DNA of 64,000 bases from Sphingomonadaceae bacterium (GTDB taxonomy: Bacteria > Pseudomonadota > Alphaproteobacteria > Sphingomonadales > Sphingomonadaceae). Shown in pieces: positions 1 through 9,021 of this stretch. Position 1 is the stretch's first letter. Each line of letters starts with the position of its first letter. The stretch is from assembly GCA_947476425.1 (NCBI GenBank), contig CANJQJ010000006.1, forward strand, positions 1 through 64,000, written 5' to 3'. Both the position numbers and the translations under genes were made by a program. Below the pieces are notes generated by a model. The model was not told the DNA's origin. It saw nothing but the letters and a program-made list of their open reading frames with translations, and searched no databases.

Positions 1-282
1 GCAGATATTGTGGAAGGCGCGGATCTTCATGTCCTTGCCGCGCACGATGAGCGCCGAAACCGAGCGGATCGCGACTTCGCGCACGATCCAGTCGCCAGCG
101 TTCGGGATTTCCGAGGCTTCGGCGATGTTCAGCCAGACCCGGCCGAAAACTTCCTTCTCGCGCTCGAAACGCTCCTGCGACGTGTAGACCGCCAGCTCGA
201 CCTTGCCGGTTTCGAGGATGGACGCGTCCGGCTGAAGGGGCCCGGTCCCGATATCGAAGCTCAATGCAGCGTGCTGACTCAT
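1..282 (-). CDS. Rieske non-heme iron aromatic ring-hydroxylating oxygenase, alpha subunit (N-terminal fragment)
   Basis: This gene is cut by the left edge; only its first 94 codons are present. The start ATG at 282 follows a purine-rich GAGGGTGAG ribosome site. The protein begins MSQHAALSFDIGTG and has the N-terminal helix-strand layout of Rieske oxygenase alpha subunits (FEREKEVFGRVWLNIAEASE, then strands leading to IRAFHNIC). The last visible residue, Cys94, is where the first cysteine of the CxH Rieske cluster motif belongs. Family members dihydroxylate or demethylate aromatic or steroid-like substrates using a reductase and ferredoxin. The catalytic iron-binding half lies outside the window, so substrate cannot be judged. 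It sits downstream of an NTF2-like gene on the same strand. Confidence 0.85.
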   Translation of the reverse strand, partial: MSQHAALSFDIGTGPLQPDASILETGKVELAVYTSQERFEREKEVFGRVWLNIAEASEIPNAGDWIVREVAIRSVSALIVRGKDMKIRAFHNIC

Positions 283-455
283 CTCACCCTCATCCTTGGA
301 AACTCGCGGCAAGCCCTTTCGAGCGCCGCACCCATGTCATGTGCCCTGGTCTGTGCCGGGCTTATCGATCGCATTATGCATTAACAGTTCGACCATATAC
401 GCACAACCGAACTGCCCCGCCTTCACTCTCGTCCTCGTGACCAGCGCGCCGGCAA

Positions 456-857
456 TCAGATCATGCCTTCGCCAACCGGACCGGCATATTTGGGGAGCTG
501 CGCGGTATCGAAATACTCATCGCCCCGAATGACCTTGCCGTCCTTGATCTTGGCAATCATGCAATATGGCGAAGAGATCGGTTGCCCGTCGAGAATGCCG
601 CGCAGGGTAGCCTGCAGCACGAAGCCTTCCTCAGTGGGCGTGATCCGGGTGTTCTCGTTCACCTGGTTCTCGAAAATCGCATGAGCGCTTTTCAGCGTCT
701 CGATGAACTCGTCCTTGGTGCGATCCTTTGGATCGAAATTATACCACATGACGAAATCATCATGGAGAATGGTCGCAAACTTGGGGACATTATGTTCTTC
801 CGAGACGGTGGCCCAGAAATGGCCAATGCGTAATGCCTCTTCGCGATCGACCGCCAT
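456..857 (-). CDS. NTF2-like/SnoaL-like protein
   Basis: This 133-residue protein has the size and pattern of the NTF2-like cone fold (SnoaL, ketosteroid isomerase, small subunits of ring dioxygenases). It has an N-terminal helix (EEALRIGHFWATVSEEHN), the segment LHDDFVMWYNFDP, and a C-terminal sheet ending GDEYFDTAQLPKYAG. The start ATG at 857 has a good GGAAGGAAA ribosome site. The fold supports either an isomerase/cyclase or a binding role, and no catalytic residue can be assigned from sequence alone. Its neighbours, a Rieske oxygenase fragment downstream and a divergent KstD-like flavoprotein, suggest a role in breakdown of a cyclic hydrocarbon or steroid-like compound. That role is inferred from context. 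Confidence 0.75.
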   Translation of the reverse strand: MAVDREEALRIGHFWATVSEEHNVPKFATILHDDFVMWYNFDPKDRTKDEFIETLKSAHAIFENQVNENTRITPTEEGFVLQATLRGILDGQPISSPYCMIAKIKDGKVIRGDEYFDTAQLPKYAGPVGEGMI

Positions 858-901
858 TCAGATTTCCTTCCCACGCGCATCTGCTTGATTTCGAATTCGG
901 C

Positions 902-913
902 CCGGTTAACCGG
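902..913. promoter_or_regulatory. 12-bp perfect palindrome in a divergent intergenic region
   Basis: CCGGTTAACCGG lies in the 253-bp space between the divergently transcribed NTF2-like gene and the KstD-like gene, 45 bp from the first start codon. Perfect symmetry and location fit a small operator, but no regulator gene is visible next to it. No convincing -35/-10 pair was found in this stretch. Confidence 0.25.
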
Positions 914-1110
914 TCGGCAGATCGTGACGATTAGCTACTACAACGACATTGTGTGGTCACCCTTGTCGACGTCACATTTTTATAGACGCACCTTCCAGAG
1001 TAAATTGGCGTCTCGCCCTGTCGCCGGGCAGGCTAAGGCCGGCGGTTGCGAGGATTATGCACAATCTTACAAACGCCGGGGTGAATTCGGCTGCGAGCGG
1101 GGGAGCGCGC

Positions 1111-2802
1111 ATGGAAAAGGATGTTGTCGTCGTAGGATCGGGTGGCGCCGGCCTTACCGCAGCGATTGTGGCTGCGCTCCACGGCCTCGACGTCCTCGTG
1201 ATCGAAAAGACCGAATATTTCGGCGGCGCGACCGCAATGTCCGGTGGCGGCACATGGGTTCCCAACAGCAGTCTCGCCCGACAAGCCGGGTACACGGACT
1301 CTCGCGCAGAGGCCGAGAAATATGTCGAGAACGTCGTCGGCGGCGCGCTGCGCACCGACATTCTCCAGACCTATCTCGACGCAGCGCCGGCAATGCTCGA
1401 TTTCATGCTTGAGAACACCGAACTCGACTTCTGGGTCGCGCCCTTTTCACCCGATTACCATCCGGACGTCGACGGTGCGAGCAACGACGGGCGGCTGCTT
1501 AGCCCGGCCCCCTATGACGGCAAGCGCCTGAAGGGCTATTTCGACTGGCTGAGACCGCCCCTTCCCGAATTCAACGCGCCGGGCGGGATGATGATCGACC
1601 TCCCGGACATGCAGCATGTCCTTGCACCGACGAGTTCGTTGAAGTCAGCGATCCACGTGCTCAAGATGGTAGGCAGGGTCGCTGTCGATAGGCTGCGCGG
1701 CTACAAACGCGGCACTCGGCTGACGATGGGCAATGCGCTGGCGGGACGCCTGCTTCGCTCCGCGATCGATGCCGGGGTGACGTTGTGGCGAAATTCCCCG
1801 ATGACGGAACTCGTGAGGGAGGGGTCGCGTATTGTGGCAGTCAATGTCATCCGCGAGGGCAAGGCGAAGACGATCCGCGTGCGGCGTGGCGTAGTTCTCG
1901 CCGCTGGCGGTTTTTCCGCAAGTCCCGAGTGGCGCGCCAGGCACATCCCATATGCTGATCAGCACATCTCGCTGATGCCGCCTGGAAATACTGGAGACGG
2001 CCTGTCAGCCGCCATCGCCGTCGGCGGCGCGCTCGACCAGGGAAACACCCAGAATGCAGCGTGGACGGTGATCTCACTATATCCGCGCGGCGACGGCACC
2101 ATGGGCAAATGGCCGCACCTCTTCCTCGATCGGCCCAAGCCCGGATTCATCATTGTCAATGCGAACGGCGAGCGCTTCGGCGATGAGGCGTCACTCAATT
2201 TCGTGGAGAGCATGCATCGCGATGGGGCGGTGCCCGCACATCTCATCTGCGATGCCCGCGCGCTCCGCAAATACGGACTTGGCGCCGTGCTCCCGGGCGG
2301 ATGGCGCCTCAAGCGCATGCTCAAGACCGGCTATATCAAACGAGCGCCGACTCTCGACACTCTTGCGGCGCAGATCGGCATCGATGCCGAAGGACTGAAG
2401 CGCACGGTGGCGCGCATGAATGCGTTTGCCGCAAGCGGAATTGATGAGGATTTCGGCAAGGGCGGCAATGCTTTCGATCGCTCGATCGGCGACTTCTCCC
2501 ACACGCCCAATCCATGCCTTGGCCCCATCGAGACCGCCCCATTCTACGCCGTGCAGGTCAGCCCCGGTGACGCCACCACGACGCTCGGCCTCAGGGTCGA
2601 TGCGCAGGCGCGCGTGCTCGATGCGGAGGAAAAGCCCATTCCCGGCCTCTATGCCTGCGGGCTGGACATGAACTCGCTTTGGCGAGGGATTCCGCCGGCC
2701 AACGGCGCCAACAACACGCTCAGTCTGACCTTCGGCTTCGTCGCCGCGCGCCATCTGGCGGGTATCAACACACCACTCGTGGAGAAGTCCGAGCCCGCGT
2801 AA
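1111..2802 (+). CDS. FAD-dependent oxidoreductase, 3-ketosteroid-dehydrogenase (KstD)-like
   Basis: The 563-residue protein has an N-terminal dinucleotide fold, GSGGAG at residues 9-14 and the ribose-binding Glu32 in VLVIEK, followed by the FGGATAMSGGG segment typical of the fumarate reductase/KstD flavoprotein family. The C-terminal FAD clamp reads YACGLDMNSLWRGIPPANG followed by TFGFVAARH, the KstD-type ending. Such enzymes desaturate ring ketones (3-ketosteroid delta-1-dehydrogenation and relatives). ATG 1111 was chosen because it follows GCGGGGGAG and puts the nucleotide-binding strand at the N-terminus; an upstream ATG at 1057 is possible. The gene ends 4 bp from the convergent esterase. 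The true substrate is unknown. Confidence 0.85.
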   Translation: MEKDVVVVGSGGAGLTAAIVAALHGLDVLVIEKTEYFGGATAMSGGGTWVPNSSLARQAGYTDSRAEAEKYVENVVGGALRTDILQTYLDAAPAMLDFMLENTELDFWVAPFSPDYHPDVDGASNDGRLLSPAPYDGKRLKGYFDWLRPPLPEFNAPGGMMIDLPDMQHVLAPTSSLKSAIHVLKMVGRVAVDRLRGYKRGTRLTMGNALAGRLLRSAIDAGVTLWRNSPMTELVREGSRIVAVNVIREGKAKTIRVRRGVVLAAGGFSASPEWRARHIPYADQHISLMPPGNTGDGLSAAIAVGGALDQGNTQNAAWTVISLYPRGDGTMGKWPHLFLDRPKPGFIIVNANGERFGDEASLNFVESMHRDGAVPAHLICDARALRKYGLGAVLPGGWRLKRMLKTGYIKRAPTLDTLAAQIGIDAEGLKRTVARMNAFAASGIDEDFGKGGNAFDRSIGDFSHTPNPCLGPIETAPFYAVQVSPGDATTTLGLRVDAQARVLDAEEKPIPGLYACGLDMNSLWRGIPPANGANNTLSLTFGFVAARHLAGINTPLVEKSEPA

Positions 2803-2806
2803 GGGA

Positions 2807-3637
2807 TTATTCGCCCAATATCCCCAGCCACGCCCGCGCGAATATTTCCTCGCCGCGCTGGTTGAAATGACAACCGTCGGTGCGGCCATCCGGGCCGATC
2901 AGAGCGTCGCTGTCGATCCCCGCGAAGATGCCTCGTCCCGGATCGACCAGCGCTCGCTGCGTCTGTGCGATCGGGTTGCCGACGGACCACGGCATATCGC
3001 GCCGCGCCTTGCATCGCGTCGCCACTGAGACATAGACCGGCGCCACCACGCCACGCCCGCGCAGCCTTCCGGCCAGCGATTGGAAGGCGCGCCGATAATC
3101 CGCAGGCGGCGTAGCCAGGACGAAATCGCTCTCGCCCTGATGCCAAAGCACATGCGTAATTCGATAACGCGCCTGGATCTTGTCGAGATCGCTCATCAGC
3201 AGGGCGTTAAGGTCACCCCCCGCCGCCCATCGGGTGATCGCAGAACTCCGGATTCCGGCAGGGACCAGCACTACGCGGCTGAATCGATTCCGCTCGACGA
3301 GGAGATTTGCGAGCAGAGTCCATGGCTCGCCCCGCTTGCCGTCGGCACCGATCAGGGGTGAGGCGGCGACATGGCATCGGCTACCGAAGAAATTGATCAC
3401 CCGGTCGCCATGCGCGGATCGATAGCGTCGCGCGGCAAAGTTTGCGCTGTTCGATTGGCCGATAATGAGGAGCACCGCCGTCCGAGCATCCTGCACCGGG
3501 CAGGGTATCGCCGGCCGGTCGGCAACCGCGATCACGCGCTTGTATCGATCCGTCGAAATGTTCGCTCCCTGCGCGGGCAGGCATAGCCCGCAGGCGAGCA
3601 GCGCCGCTAGACGGTGAAGCTCTCGCCGCACCCGCAA
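2807..3637 (-). CDS. Secreted SGNH-type esterase, sialate O-acetylesterase (SASA)-like
   Basis: The 276-residue protein starts with a signal peptide (MRVRRELHRLAALLACGLC, cleavage likely after PAQG). It has the SASA/SGNH landmarks: GQSNSANF with nucleophile Ser62, WHQGESD at 165-171, and Asp254-x-x-His257 in DGCHFN, giving a complete Ser-Asp-His triad. Relatives remove acetyl groups from sugars in the periplasm or outside the cell. The only usable start, ATG 3637, lies inside the end of sufA (31-bp overlap), so this gene is the last cistron of the suf operon by position. It has no obvious iron-sulfur role. Substrate is not predictable from sequence. Confidence 0.8.
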   Translation of the reverse strand: MRVRRELHRLAALLACGLCLPAQGANISTDRYKRVIAVADRPAIPCPVQDARTAVLLIIGQSNSANFAARRYRSAHGDRVINFFGSRCHVAASPLIGADGKRGEPWTLLANLLVERNRFSRVVLVPAGIRSSAITRWAAGGDLNALLMSDLDKIQARYRITHVLWHQGESDFVLATPPADYRRAFQSLAGRLRGRGVVAPVYVSVATRCKARRDMPWSVGNPIAQTQRALVDPGRGIFAGIDSDALIGPDGRTDGCHFNQRGEEIFARAWLGILGE

Positions 3638-3963
3638 CTGCCCTTGGCGTTTGGATTGGCGAACACGAAGCCTGCGGTGAAATCATCCTCGACCCAGTCC
3701 ATCGTCGATCCGACGAGATAGAGTACAGAGCCGCCGTCGATGTAGAGAACGCCGCCCGGAGTCTCGATCTTCTCGTCGAAGGGATCGGCCTGCGTCACAT
3801 AATCGACCGAATAGGCAAGCCCCGAACAGCCGCGCTGCGGGGTCGAAAGCTTGACCCCGATCGCGCCTTCCGGCGCATCCGCCATCAGCGCACCAACGCG
3901 TGCTTCTGCGGTGGGCGTCAGGATCACGGCGGTCGGCCGAGCGCGTATCTTGGTTTCGGCCAT
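3607..3963 (-). CDS. sufA: A-type Fe-S cluster carrier SufA/HesB family
   Basis: This 118-residue HesB/IscA-like protein carries the three ligand cysteines of A-type carriers: Cys46 in RGCSGLAY, and Cys110 and Cys112 in GSCGCGESF near the C-terminus. It would accept a [2Fe-2S] or [4Fe-4S] cluster from the SufBCD scaffold and pass it to client enzymes. The start ATG at 3963 overlaps the stop of sufT (TAATG), so an in-frame upstream start inside sufT is less likely. It is the seventh gene of the suf operon and overlaps the start of the esterase gene. Confidence 0.93.
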   Translation of the reverse strand: MAETKIRARPTAVILTPTAEARVGALMADAPEGAIGVKLSTPQRGCSGLAYSVDYVTQADPFDEKIETPGGVLYIDGGSVLYLVGSTMDWVEDDFTAGFVFANPNAKGSCGCGESFTV

Positions 3964-4424
3964 TACAGCATCCCCAGTTCGAGCTTCGCCTCGTCGGACA
4001 TCTTCATCGGATCCCACGGCGGATCCCAGACGAGCTTGACCTCGACATCGCCGACCCCGGGCACGGCCCCGATCCGCATTTCGATCTCACCGGGCATAGA
4101 TTCCGCAACCGGACAATGCGGCGTCGTCAGCGTCATCGTGATCACCACATGGCAGCTTTCGAAAATATCGACCCCATAAATCAACCCAAGGTCATAGATA
4201 TTGACCGGAATCTCGGGATCGAAAATTTCCTTGAGCGCTGCGATCACGCCTTCGTAGAGATCGCCGCCGACCTCCGCTGGAGTAACCGATGCCGGTCGCT
4301 CCTGCAGGAAGCCCTCCAGATAATCAGGCTTGTGTGCATCATCGACGACCTGGTCGACGCGCGCACGAGGCGGCTTTTCAGCCTCGCTGATTTCCTCGAC
4401 ACTGAATTTGGGTTCTTCGTTCAT
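3963..4424 (-). CDS. sufT: SUF assembly factor SufT (MIP18/DUF59 family)
   Basis: The 153-residue protein has a ~45-residue charged, low-conservation N-terminus and then the MIP18/DUF59 domain: FDPEIPVNIYDLGLIY, the cysteine motif TTPHCPVAESMP, and the C-terminal WDPPWDPMKMSDEAK segment. SufT helps Fe-S maturation or transfer, mainly under high cluster demand. The start overlaps the sufS stop as ATGA and the end overlaps sufA as TAATG, so it lies inside a tightly coupled suf operon. The motif set and context make SufT far more likely than the phenylacetate PaaD relative. Confidence 0.93.
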   Translation of the reverse strand: MNEEPKFSVEEISEAEKPPRARVDQVVDDAHKPDYLEGFLQERPASVTPAEVGGDLYEGVIAALKEIFDPEIPVNIYDLGLIYGVDIFESCHVVITMTLTTPHCPVAESMPGEIEMRIGAVPGVGDVEVKLVWDPPWDPMKMSDEAKLELGML

Positions 4425-5632
4425 CCGAAAATTCTCGCTACCCGTTCGAGACCGCGCACCAGTGACGCGACATCGTTTTCCCCGTTATAAACTCCGAAGC
4501 TTGCGCGCGCCGTAGCAGACACGCCCAGATGCTCCATCAGCGGTTGAGCGCAATGGTGCCCCGCGCGGATCGCGACCCGCTCCTCGTCCAATATGGTGCC
4601 GATGTCGTGGGGATGCACCCCCTCCATCGCAAAGCTCACGATTCCAGCACTGTCCTCCGGGCCGAACAGCCGGACGCTGTTGAGCTGGCCAAGCGCATCC
4701 CGGGTCTGGCGAACCAGCGCTGTTTCGTGCGCGTGAATGGCTTCCAGTCCGATCGAATCGACATAATCGATAGCAGCGTGAAGCCCGAGCACCCCCACGA
4801 TATGGGGTGTCCCGGCCTCGAACCGGGCGGGCGGCGGAGCATAGGTTGTTCGCGCGAAACTGACCTTGTCGATCATCGCACCGCCACCCTGCCAAGGTGG
4901 CATCGAATCAAGGATTTCGGCTCGTGCCCATAGCACGCCGATCCCGGTCGGTCCGTAAAGCTTGTGGCCTGAAAAAGCGTAGAAGTCGCAGTCGATCTCC
5001 GCGACATCGACCGCGAGGCGCGGCACCGCCTGGCACCCGTCGAGCAGGACCTTCGCGCCTACAGCATGCGCAAGGTCGACAGCACGCCGTGCGTCAAGGA
5101 TCGAGCCCAGCACGTTCGAGACATGCGCGAAGGCGACGAGCTTGTGCGCCGGCGTCAGCATCACCTCGACCGCTTCCAGATCGATCCGGCCATCCTCGGT
5201 CAGCGGCGCAACGTCGATCTCGATACCCGTCCGGTCGCGGAGCAGCTGCCAGGGCACGATATTGCTGTGATGCTCCAGCGTCGAAAGCAGGATGCGGTCG
5301 CCGCGCCTCAGGTGCGTGCCACCCCAGCTCGAAGCTACGAGGTTGATCGCTTCGGTCGCCCCGCGCACGAATATGATTTCGTCGGCGGATGGGGCACCGA
5401 TGAACTGCGCCACGCGGCGTCGCCCGGCCTCATAGGCCAGCGTCATGTCAGCCGAGCGCTGGTAGACGCCGCGATGCACCGTGGCATAGGTTTCGCCGTA
5501 AGCCCGCATGATCGCATCGATCACGGGCAACGGCTTCTGCGCGGTCGCCGCTGTATCGAGATAGGCCCAATCCTTGGGGATCGCCGGGAAATCCGCGAGC
5601 GTGTCGAGCGGCCGGGCAGCGAGCGTGGCCAT
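4421..5632 (-). CDS. sufS: Cysteine desulfurase SufS
   Basis: This 403-residue type II PLP enzyme takes sulfur from L-cysteine for cluster assembly. Lys224 in SGHKLYGPTG is the Schiff-base lysine, His121 in EHHSNIVPW is the PLP-stacking histidine, and Cys361 in AGHHCAQPLM carries the persulfide. ATG 5632 was chosen because it overlaps the sufD stop as TGATG; a GTG at 5635 is one codon upstream. No sufE or sufU gene is visible here, so the sulfur-acceptor partner must be encoded elsewhere or be unnecessary. The downstream junction with sufT is an ATGA overlap. Confidence 0.95.
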   Translation of the reverse strand: MATLAARPLDTLADFPAIPKDWAYLDTAATAQKPLPVIDAIMRAYGETYATVHRGVYQRSADMTLAYEAGRRRVAQFIGAPSADEIIFVRGATEAINLVASSWGGTHLRRGDRILLSTLEHHSNIVPWQLLRDRTGIEIDVAPLTEDGRIDLEAVEVMLTPAHKLVAFAHVSNVLGSILDARRAVDLAHAVGAKVLLDGCQAVPRLAVDVAEIDCDFYAFSGHKLYGPTGIGVLWARAEILDSMPPWQGGGAMIDKVSFARTTYAPPPARFEAGTPHIVGVLGLHAAIDYVDSIGLEAIHAHETALVRQTRDALGQLNSVRLFGPEDSAGIVSFAMEGVHPHDIGTILDEERVAIRAGHHCAQPLMEHLGVSATARASFGVYNGENDVASLVRGLERVARIFG

Positions 5633-6375
5633 CACAGCAGCGCCTCCAGCGCGGCCAGCGCGGCCGCCTCGATGGTCTCGCGCGCCGTTTCATCCTCCAT
5701 GTCGGCAAAAACCTCCGCCACGAACGCATGCAGCATCAGCGCCTTCGCCTGCGGCGGCGGCAGTCCCCGGCTCGCGAGGTAGAAAAGCCCGCGCGCATCG
5801 AGCTCGCCCACCGCGCAGCCATGCGCGCATTTCACGTCGTCCGCGTAGATCTCCAACTCGGGCTTGGCATTGGCGGTCGCCGTCCGATCGAGCAGCATCG
5901 CACGCACGGATTGCGCACTGTCGGTCTTCTGCGCCGCACGCGCTACTGCCACCTTGCCCAGATAAGTCCCGGTCGCCTGCCCGCCGAGCACGGTGCGGAT
6001 TGTCTGGCGGCTAGTCGCCTCGGGCGCTGCATGACGTACAGTGGTGATGATTTCGAGCACCTGTTCGCCACCGCCGATCTGGACGCCACCAAGGTTGAAC
6101 TCCGCGCCACTACCAAGCGTCACGTCGATCGCAATCCGGCCGAAGCGCGCGCCGCTATTGAGCAGATGCATGTCGAGTCGTGCGCCCGCCGCCAGTTCGA
6201 TCACAAGATCGCGAACGACGATGCCGCCGCTAGTCTCGATCATGACGCGCGAATGCCGCTCGCCCGCGCCCAACGCGATACGCTCGGGCGCGGCCAGCGG
6301 CCATACGCTCGCCAGCGCATCGAGATCGCTATATCGCCACGCTTCATCGCGCCGGGTGGGAAGCGGAAGCGTCAC
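5632..6375 (-). CDS. sufD: Fe-S cluster scaffold subunit SufD
   Basis: The 247-residue protein is the beta-helix SufB/SufD partner in the SufBC2D scaffold. It begins with the EAWRYSDLDAL motif and ends with the conserved core DDVKCAHGCAVGELD, LFYLASRGLP and an acidic helix. It is much shorter than the ~420-residue E. coli protein; the N-terminal helical domain is reduced. The start is GTG 6375, which overlaps the sufC stop (GTGA); no ATG lies near the N-terminus. It overlaps sufS downstream by one base (TGATG). Confidence 0.93.
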   Translation of the reverse strand: MTLPLPTRRDEAWRYSDLDALASVWPLAAPERIALGAGERHSRVMIETSGGIVVRDLVIELAAGARLDMHLLNSGARFGRIAIDVTLGSGAEFNLGGVQIGGGEQVLEIITTVRHAAPEATSRQTIRTVLGGQATGTYLGKVAVARAAQKTDSAQSVRAMLLDRTATANAKPELEIYADDVKCAHGCAVGELDARGLFYLASRGLPPPQAKALMLHAFVAEVFADMEDETARETIEAAALAALEALL

Positions 6376-7115
6376 GCGGCCATTGCTCCATAGCCTTCGC
6401 GCTCAAGCTCATGGGCAAGCTCGGGTCCGCCCGAACGGACTATGCGGCCCACAGCGAGCACGTGGACGAAATCGGGCTGCACATAGTCGAGCAGCCGTTG
6501 GTAATGCGTGATCAGCAGTACTGCCTTGTCGGGCTTGCGCATGATCCGGTTGATACCGTCGCCCACCACGCGCAGCGCATCGATGTCGAGCCCGCTATCA
6601 GTCTCGTCGAGGATGGCGAGCTTGGGATCGAGAATCCCCATCTGCACCATCTCGTTGCGCTTCTTCTCGCCACCCGAAAAGCCGACATTCACCGCGCGCT
6701 TGAGCATGTCCATGCTCAGCCCCAGCGCATCGGCCTGCGCGCGCGCGATCTTGAGGAACTCGCCCCCAGTAAGCGGCGTCTCGCCGCGCTGCTTGCGCTG
6801 CGAATTCAACGCCTCGCGGAGGAACTGGACGTTCGAAACGCCCGGGATCTCTACCGGATACTGGAAGCCGAGGAACAGCCCCGCCGCCGCGCGTTCATGC
6901 GGCGCGAGCGCGAGCAGGTCCTGCCCGTCGAAGGTCGCGCGGCCGCCGGTTACTTCATAGCCCGGCCGTCCACCCAGCGTGTAGGTCAGCGTCGACTTGC
7001 CCGCACCGTTTGGCCCCATGATCGCATGGATCTCGCCGGCGTTCAGCGTCAGCGACAACCCTTTCAGGATCTGCGTACCGGCAACTTCTGCCTGAAGATT
7101 TTCAATCTCGAGCAT
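6372..7115 (-). CDS. sufC: Fe-S assembly ATPase SufC
   Basis: SufC is the ABC-type ATPase that drives conformational change in SufBC2D. Walker A is GPNGAGKST (residues 34-42), the signature is FSGGEKKRNE and Walker B is LAILDETDSGLD, with the H-loop in LLITHYQR. The chosen start (ATG 7115, MLEIENL) matches the usual SufC N-terminus. An ATG at 7142 that overlaps the sufB stop as ATGA, like the other junctions in this operon, would add nine residues and cannot be excluded. The end overlaps sufD as GTGA. Confidence 0.94.
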   Translation of the reverse strand: MLEIENLQAEVAGTQILKGLSLTLNAGEIHAIMGPNGAGKSTLTYTLGGRPGYEVTGGRATFDGQDLLALAPHERAAAGLFLGFQYPVEIPGVSNVQFLREALNSQRKQRGETPLTGGEFLKIARAQADALGLSMDMLKRAVNVGFSGGEKKRNEMVQMGILDPKLAILDETDSGLDIDALRVVGDGINRIMRKPDKAVLLITHYQRLLDYVQPDFVHVLAVGRIVRSGGPELAHELEREGYGAMAA

Positions 7116-7138
7116 TCTCATTCTTTCGTCATTCCGGG

Positions 7139-8605
7139 TCATCCGACCGAGCCTTCAAGCGAAATTCCCAGCAGCTTCTGGGCCTCGATGGCAAATTCCA
7201 TCGGAAGCTGTTGCAGCACTTCCTTGGCGAAGCCGTTGACGATCAGCGCAACCGCTTCCTCCTGCCCCAACCCGCGCTGCATCGCGTAGAAAAGCTGGTC
7301 ATCCGAGATCTTCGAAGTCGTTGCCTCATGCTCGATCTGCGCCGAGGGATTCTTCACCTCGATATAAGGCACTGTATGCGCCCCGCATTCGTGGCCAAGC
7401 AGAAGGCTATCGCATTGCGTGAAGTTACGGACATTTTCCGCCGTCGCCGCGACCCGGACAAGGCCGCGATAGGTGTTGTTCGATCGCCCGGCTGAAATCC
7501 CCTTCGACACGATCGTCGAACGAGTGTTCTTGCCGAGATGGATCATCTTGGTGCCGGTATCGGCTTGCTGGCGATTGTTGGTAACCGCGACCGAATAGAA
7601 CTCGCCCACGCTGTTCTCGCCCGAAAGCACGCAGCTCGGATATTTCCAGGTAATCGCGGAACCGGTTTCGACCTGCGTCCAGCTTACCTTGCTGTTCTTG
7701 CCCTGGCAGAGCGCCCGCTTGGTGACGAAATTATAGATCCCGCCCTTGCCGTCGGCGTCGCCAGGATACCAGTTCTGCACCGTCGAATATTTGATTTCGG
7801 CATCGTCGAGCACGATCAGTTCGACCACCGCCGCGTGAAGCTGGTTCTCGTCGCGCATCGGCGCTGTGCAGCCTTCGAGGTAGGAGACATAGCTCCCCTT
7901 GTCGGCAATGATCAGGGTGCGCTCGAACTGTCCCGTATTCTCGGCATTGATCCGGAAATAGGTCGAGAGTTCCATCGGGCAGCGCACGCCCTCCGGGATG
8001 TAGACAAATGTCCCGTCCGAAAAGACAGCGCAGTTTAGAGCGGCGAAGAAATTATCGTTCTGCGGCACGACTTTGCCAAGCCACTTCTTCACCAGCTCCG
8101 GATATTCGCGGATCGCTTCCGAGATCGAACGGAAGATGACGCCAGCGCTCTCGAGTTCGGCCCGGAAGGTCGTAGCCACCGAGACGCTGTCGAATACCGC
8201 ATCGACCGCGACCTTGCGCGCGCCCTCGACACCGGCGAGCATCTTCTGCTCCTCGATCGGAATACCAAGCTTTTCATATACGCGCAGAATCTCGGGATCG
8301 ACCTCATCGAGGCTTCCGAGCTTTGGCTTCACCTTGGGGGCGGCGTAATAATAGGCGTCCTGGTAATCGATCGGCGCGAGATCGAGCTTCGCCCAATCCG
8401 GCGCTTCCATGTCGAGCCAGCGACGATAAGCCTTCAGCCGCCATTCGAGCATCCATTCCGGCTCGTTCTTCTTCGCAGAAATGAAGCGGACAGTATCCTC
8501 GCTCAGCCCCTTGGGCGCGAAATCCTGCTCGATATCGCTGGAAAAACCCCATTCGTAGGTGGAGGCCTTTTCCGCGGCGGCAAGCGCATCGGCATTCTTG
8601 GTCAC
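7139..8605 (-). CDS. sufB: Fe-S cluster scaffold subunit SufB
   Basis: This 488-residue protein is the main cluster-building scaffold, full length for the family. Recognisable segments are [16 protein letters not shown] near residue 48, [40 protein letters not shown], and the C-terminal [20 protein letters not shown] with candidate cluster-handling cysteines. The start is GTG 8605, overlapping the stop of the Rrf2 regulator gene (GTGA). Translation of the structural suf genes therefore appears coupled to that of their regulator. Confidence 0.96.
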   Translation of the reverse strand: MTKNADALAAAEKASTYEWGFSSDIEQDFAPKGLSEDTVRFISAKKNEPEWMLEWRLKAYRRWLDMEAPDWAKLDLAPIDYQDAYYYAAPKVKPKLGSLDEVDPEILRVYEKLGIPIEEQKMLAGVEGARKVAVDAVFDSVSVATTFRAELESAGVIFRSISEAIREYPELVKKWLGKVVPQNDNFFAALNCAVFSDGTFVYIPEGVRCPMELSTYFRINAENTGQFERTLIIADKGSYVSYLEGCTAPMRDENQLHAAVVELIVLDDAEIKYSTVQNWYPGDADGKGGIYNFVTKRALCQGKNSKVSWTQVETGSAITWKYPSCVLSGENSVGEFYSVAVTNNRQQADTGTKMIHLGKNTRSTIVSKGISAGRSNNTYRGLVRVAATAENVRNFTQCDSLLLGHECGAHTVPYIEVKNPSAQIEHEATTSKISDDQLFYAMQRGLGQEEAVALIVNGFAKEVLQQLPMEFAIEAQKLLGISLEGSVG

Positions 8606-9012
8606 GCTACTTCTCCTGCCAGGCTCGCGAGCGTGACCCCGCCAAGCGCACCTTTAACCGCGAGATTGACCGCTCCCCAGTGCGGCCGGACGCGGCACGC
8701 ATCCTCGAGTCCGCAATCATGCCGCCCATCCTCGACGCAACTCGTCATCGCGATCGGCCCTTCGACCGCTTCGATGATATCTGCAACACTGATTGTGTCG
8801 GCAGACCGCGCCAGTCGAAAACCGCCACCCGTTCCACGCGACGATTCGAGCAACCCGGTAGCGGCCAGGCGCCCCATGAGCTTCTGGGCGGTGGGCAACG
8901 GCACACCGGTTTCCTCGGCCAAAGTCGCAGCAGACACGGGCTCGTCTCCGCCCAGCCGCGCGGCGGCAGAGAGCATGACGATCGCATAGTCCGTGATACT
9001 GGAGAGTCGCAT
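8602..9012 (-). CDS. Rrf2-family Fe-S-sensing regulator of the suf operon
   Basis: The 136-residue protein has an N-terminal winged helix ([15 protein letters not shown], then [17 protein letters not shown] as recognition region) and the IscR-like cluster ligands Cys92, Cys100 and Cys106 with His111 close by. These point to a cluster-sensing repressor of the IscR/SufR group. It is the first gene of the operon and overlaps sufB. An inverted repeat over the predicted transcription start, 10 bp upstream of its ATG, fits autoregulation by cluster supply. Whether it binds a [2Fe-2S] or [4Fe-4S] cluster is not shown by the sequence. Confidence 0.93.
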   Translation of the reverse strand: MRLSSITDYAIVMLSAAARLGGDEPVSAATLAEETGVPLPTAQKLMGRLAATGLLESSRGTGGGFRLARSADTISVADIIEAVEGPIAMTSCVEDGRHDCGLEDACRVRPHWGAVNLAVKGALGGVTLASLAGEVA

Positions 9013-9021
9013 GGCGCTTTC

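Noticed and set aside
10-384. 124-codon plus-strand reading frame at the left edge
   Set aside because: The opposite strand encodes a recognisable Rieske oxygenase start with a ribosome site; the plus-strand frame has no family features.
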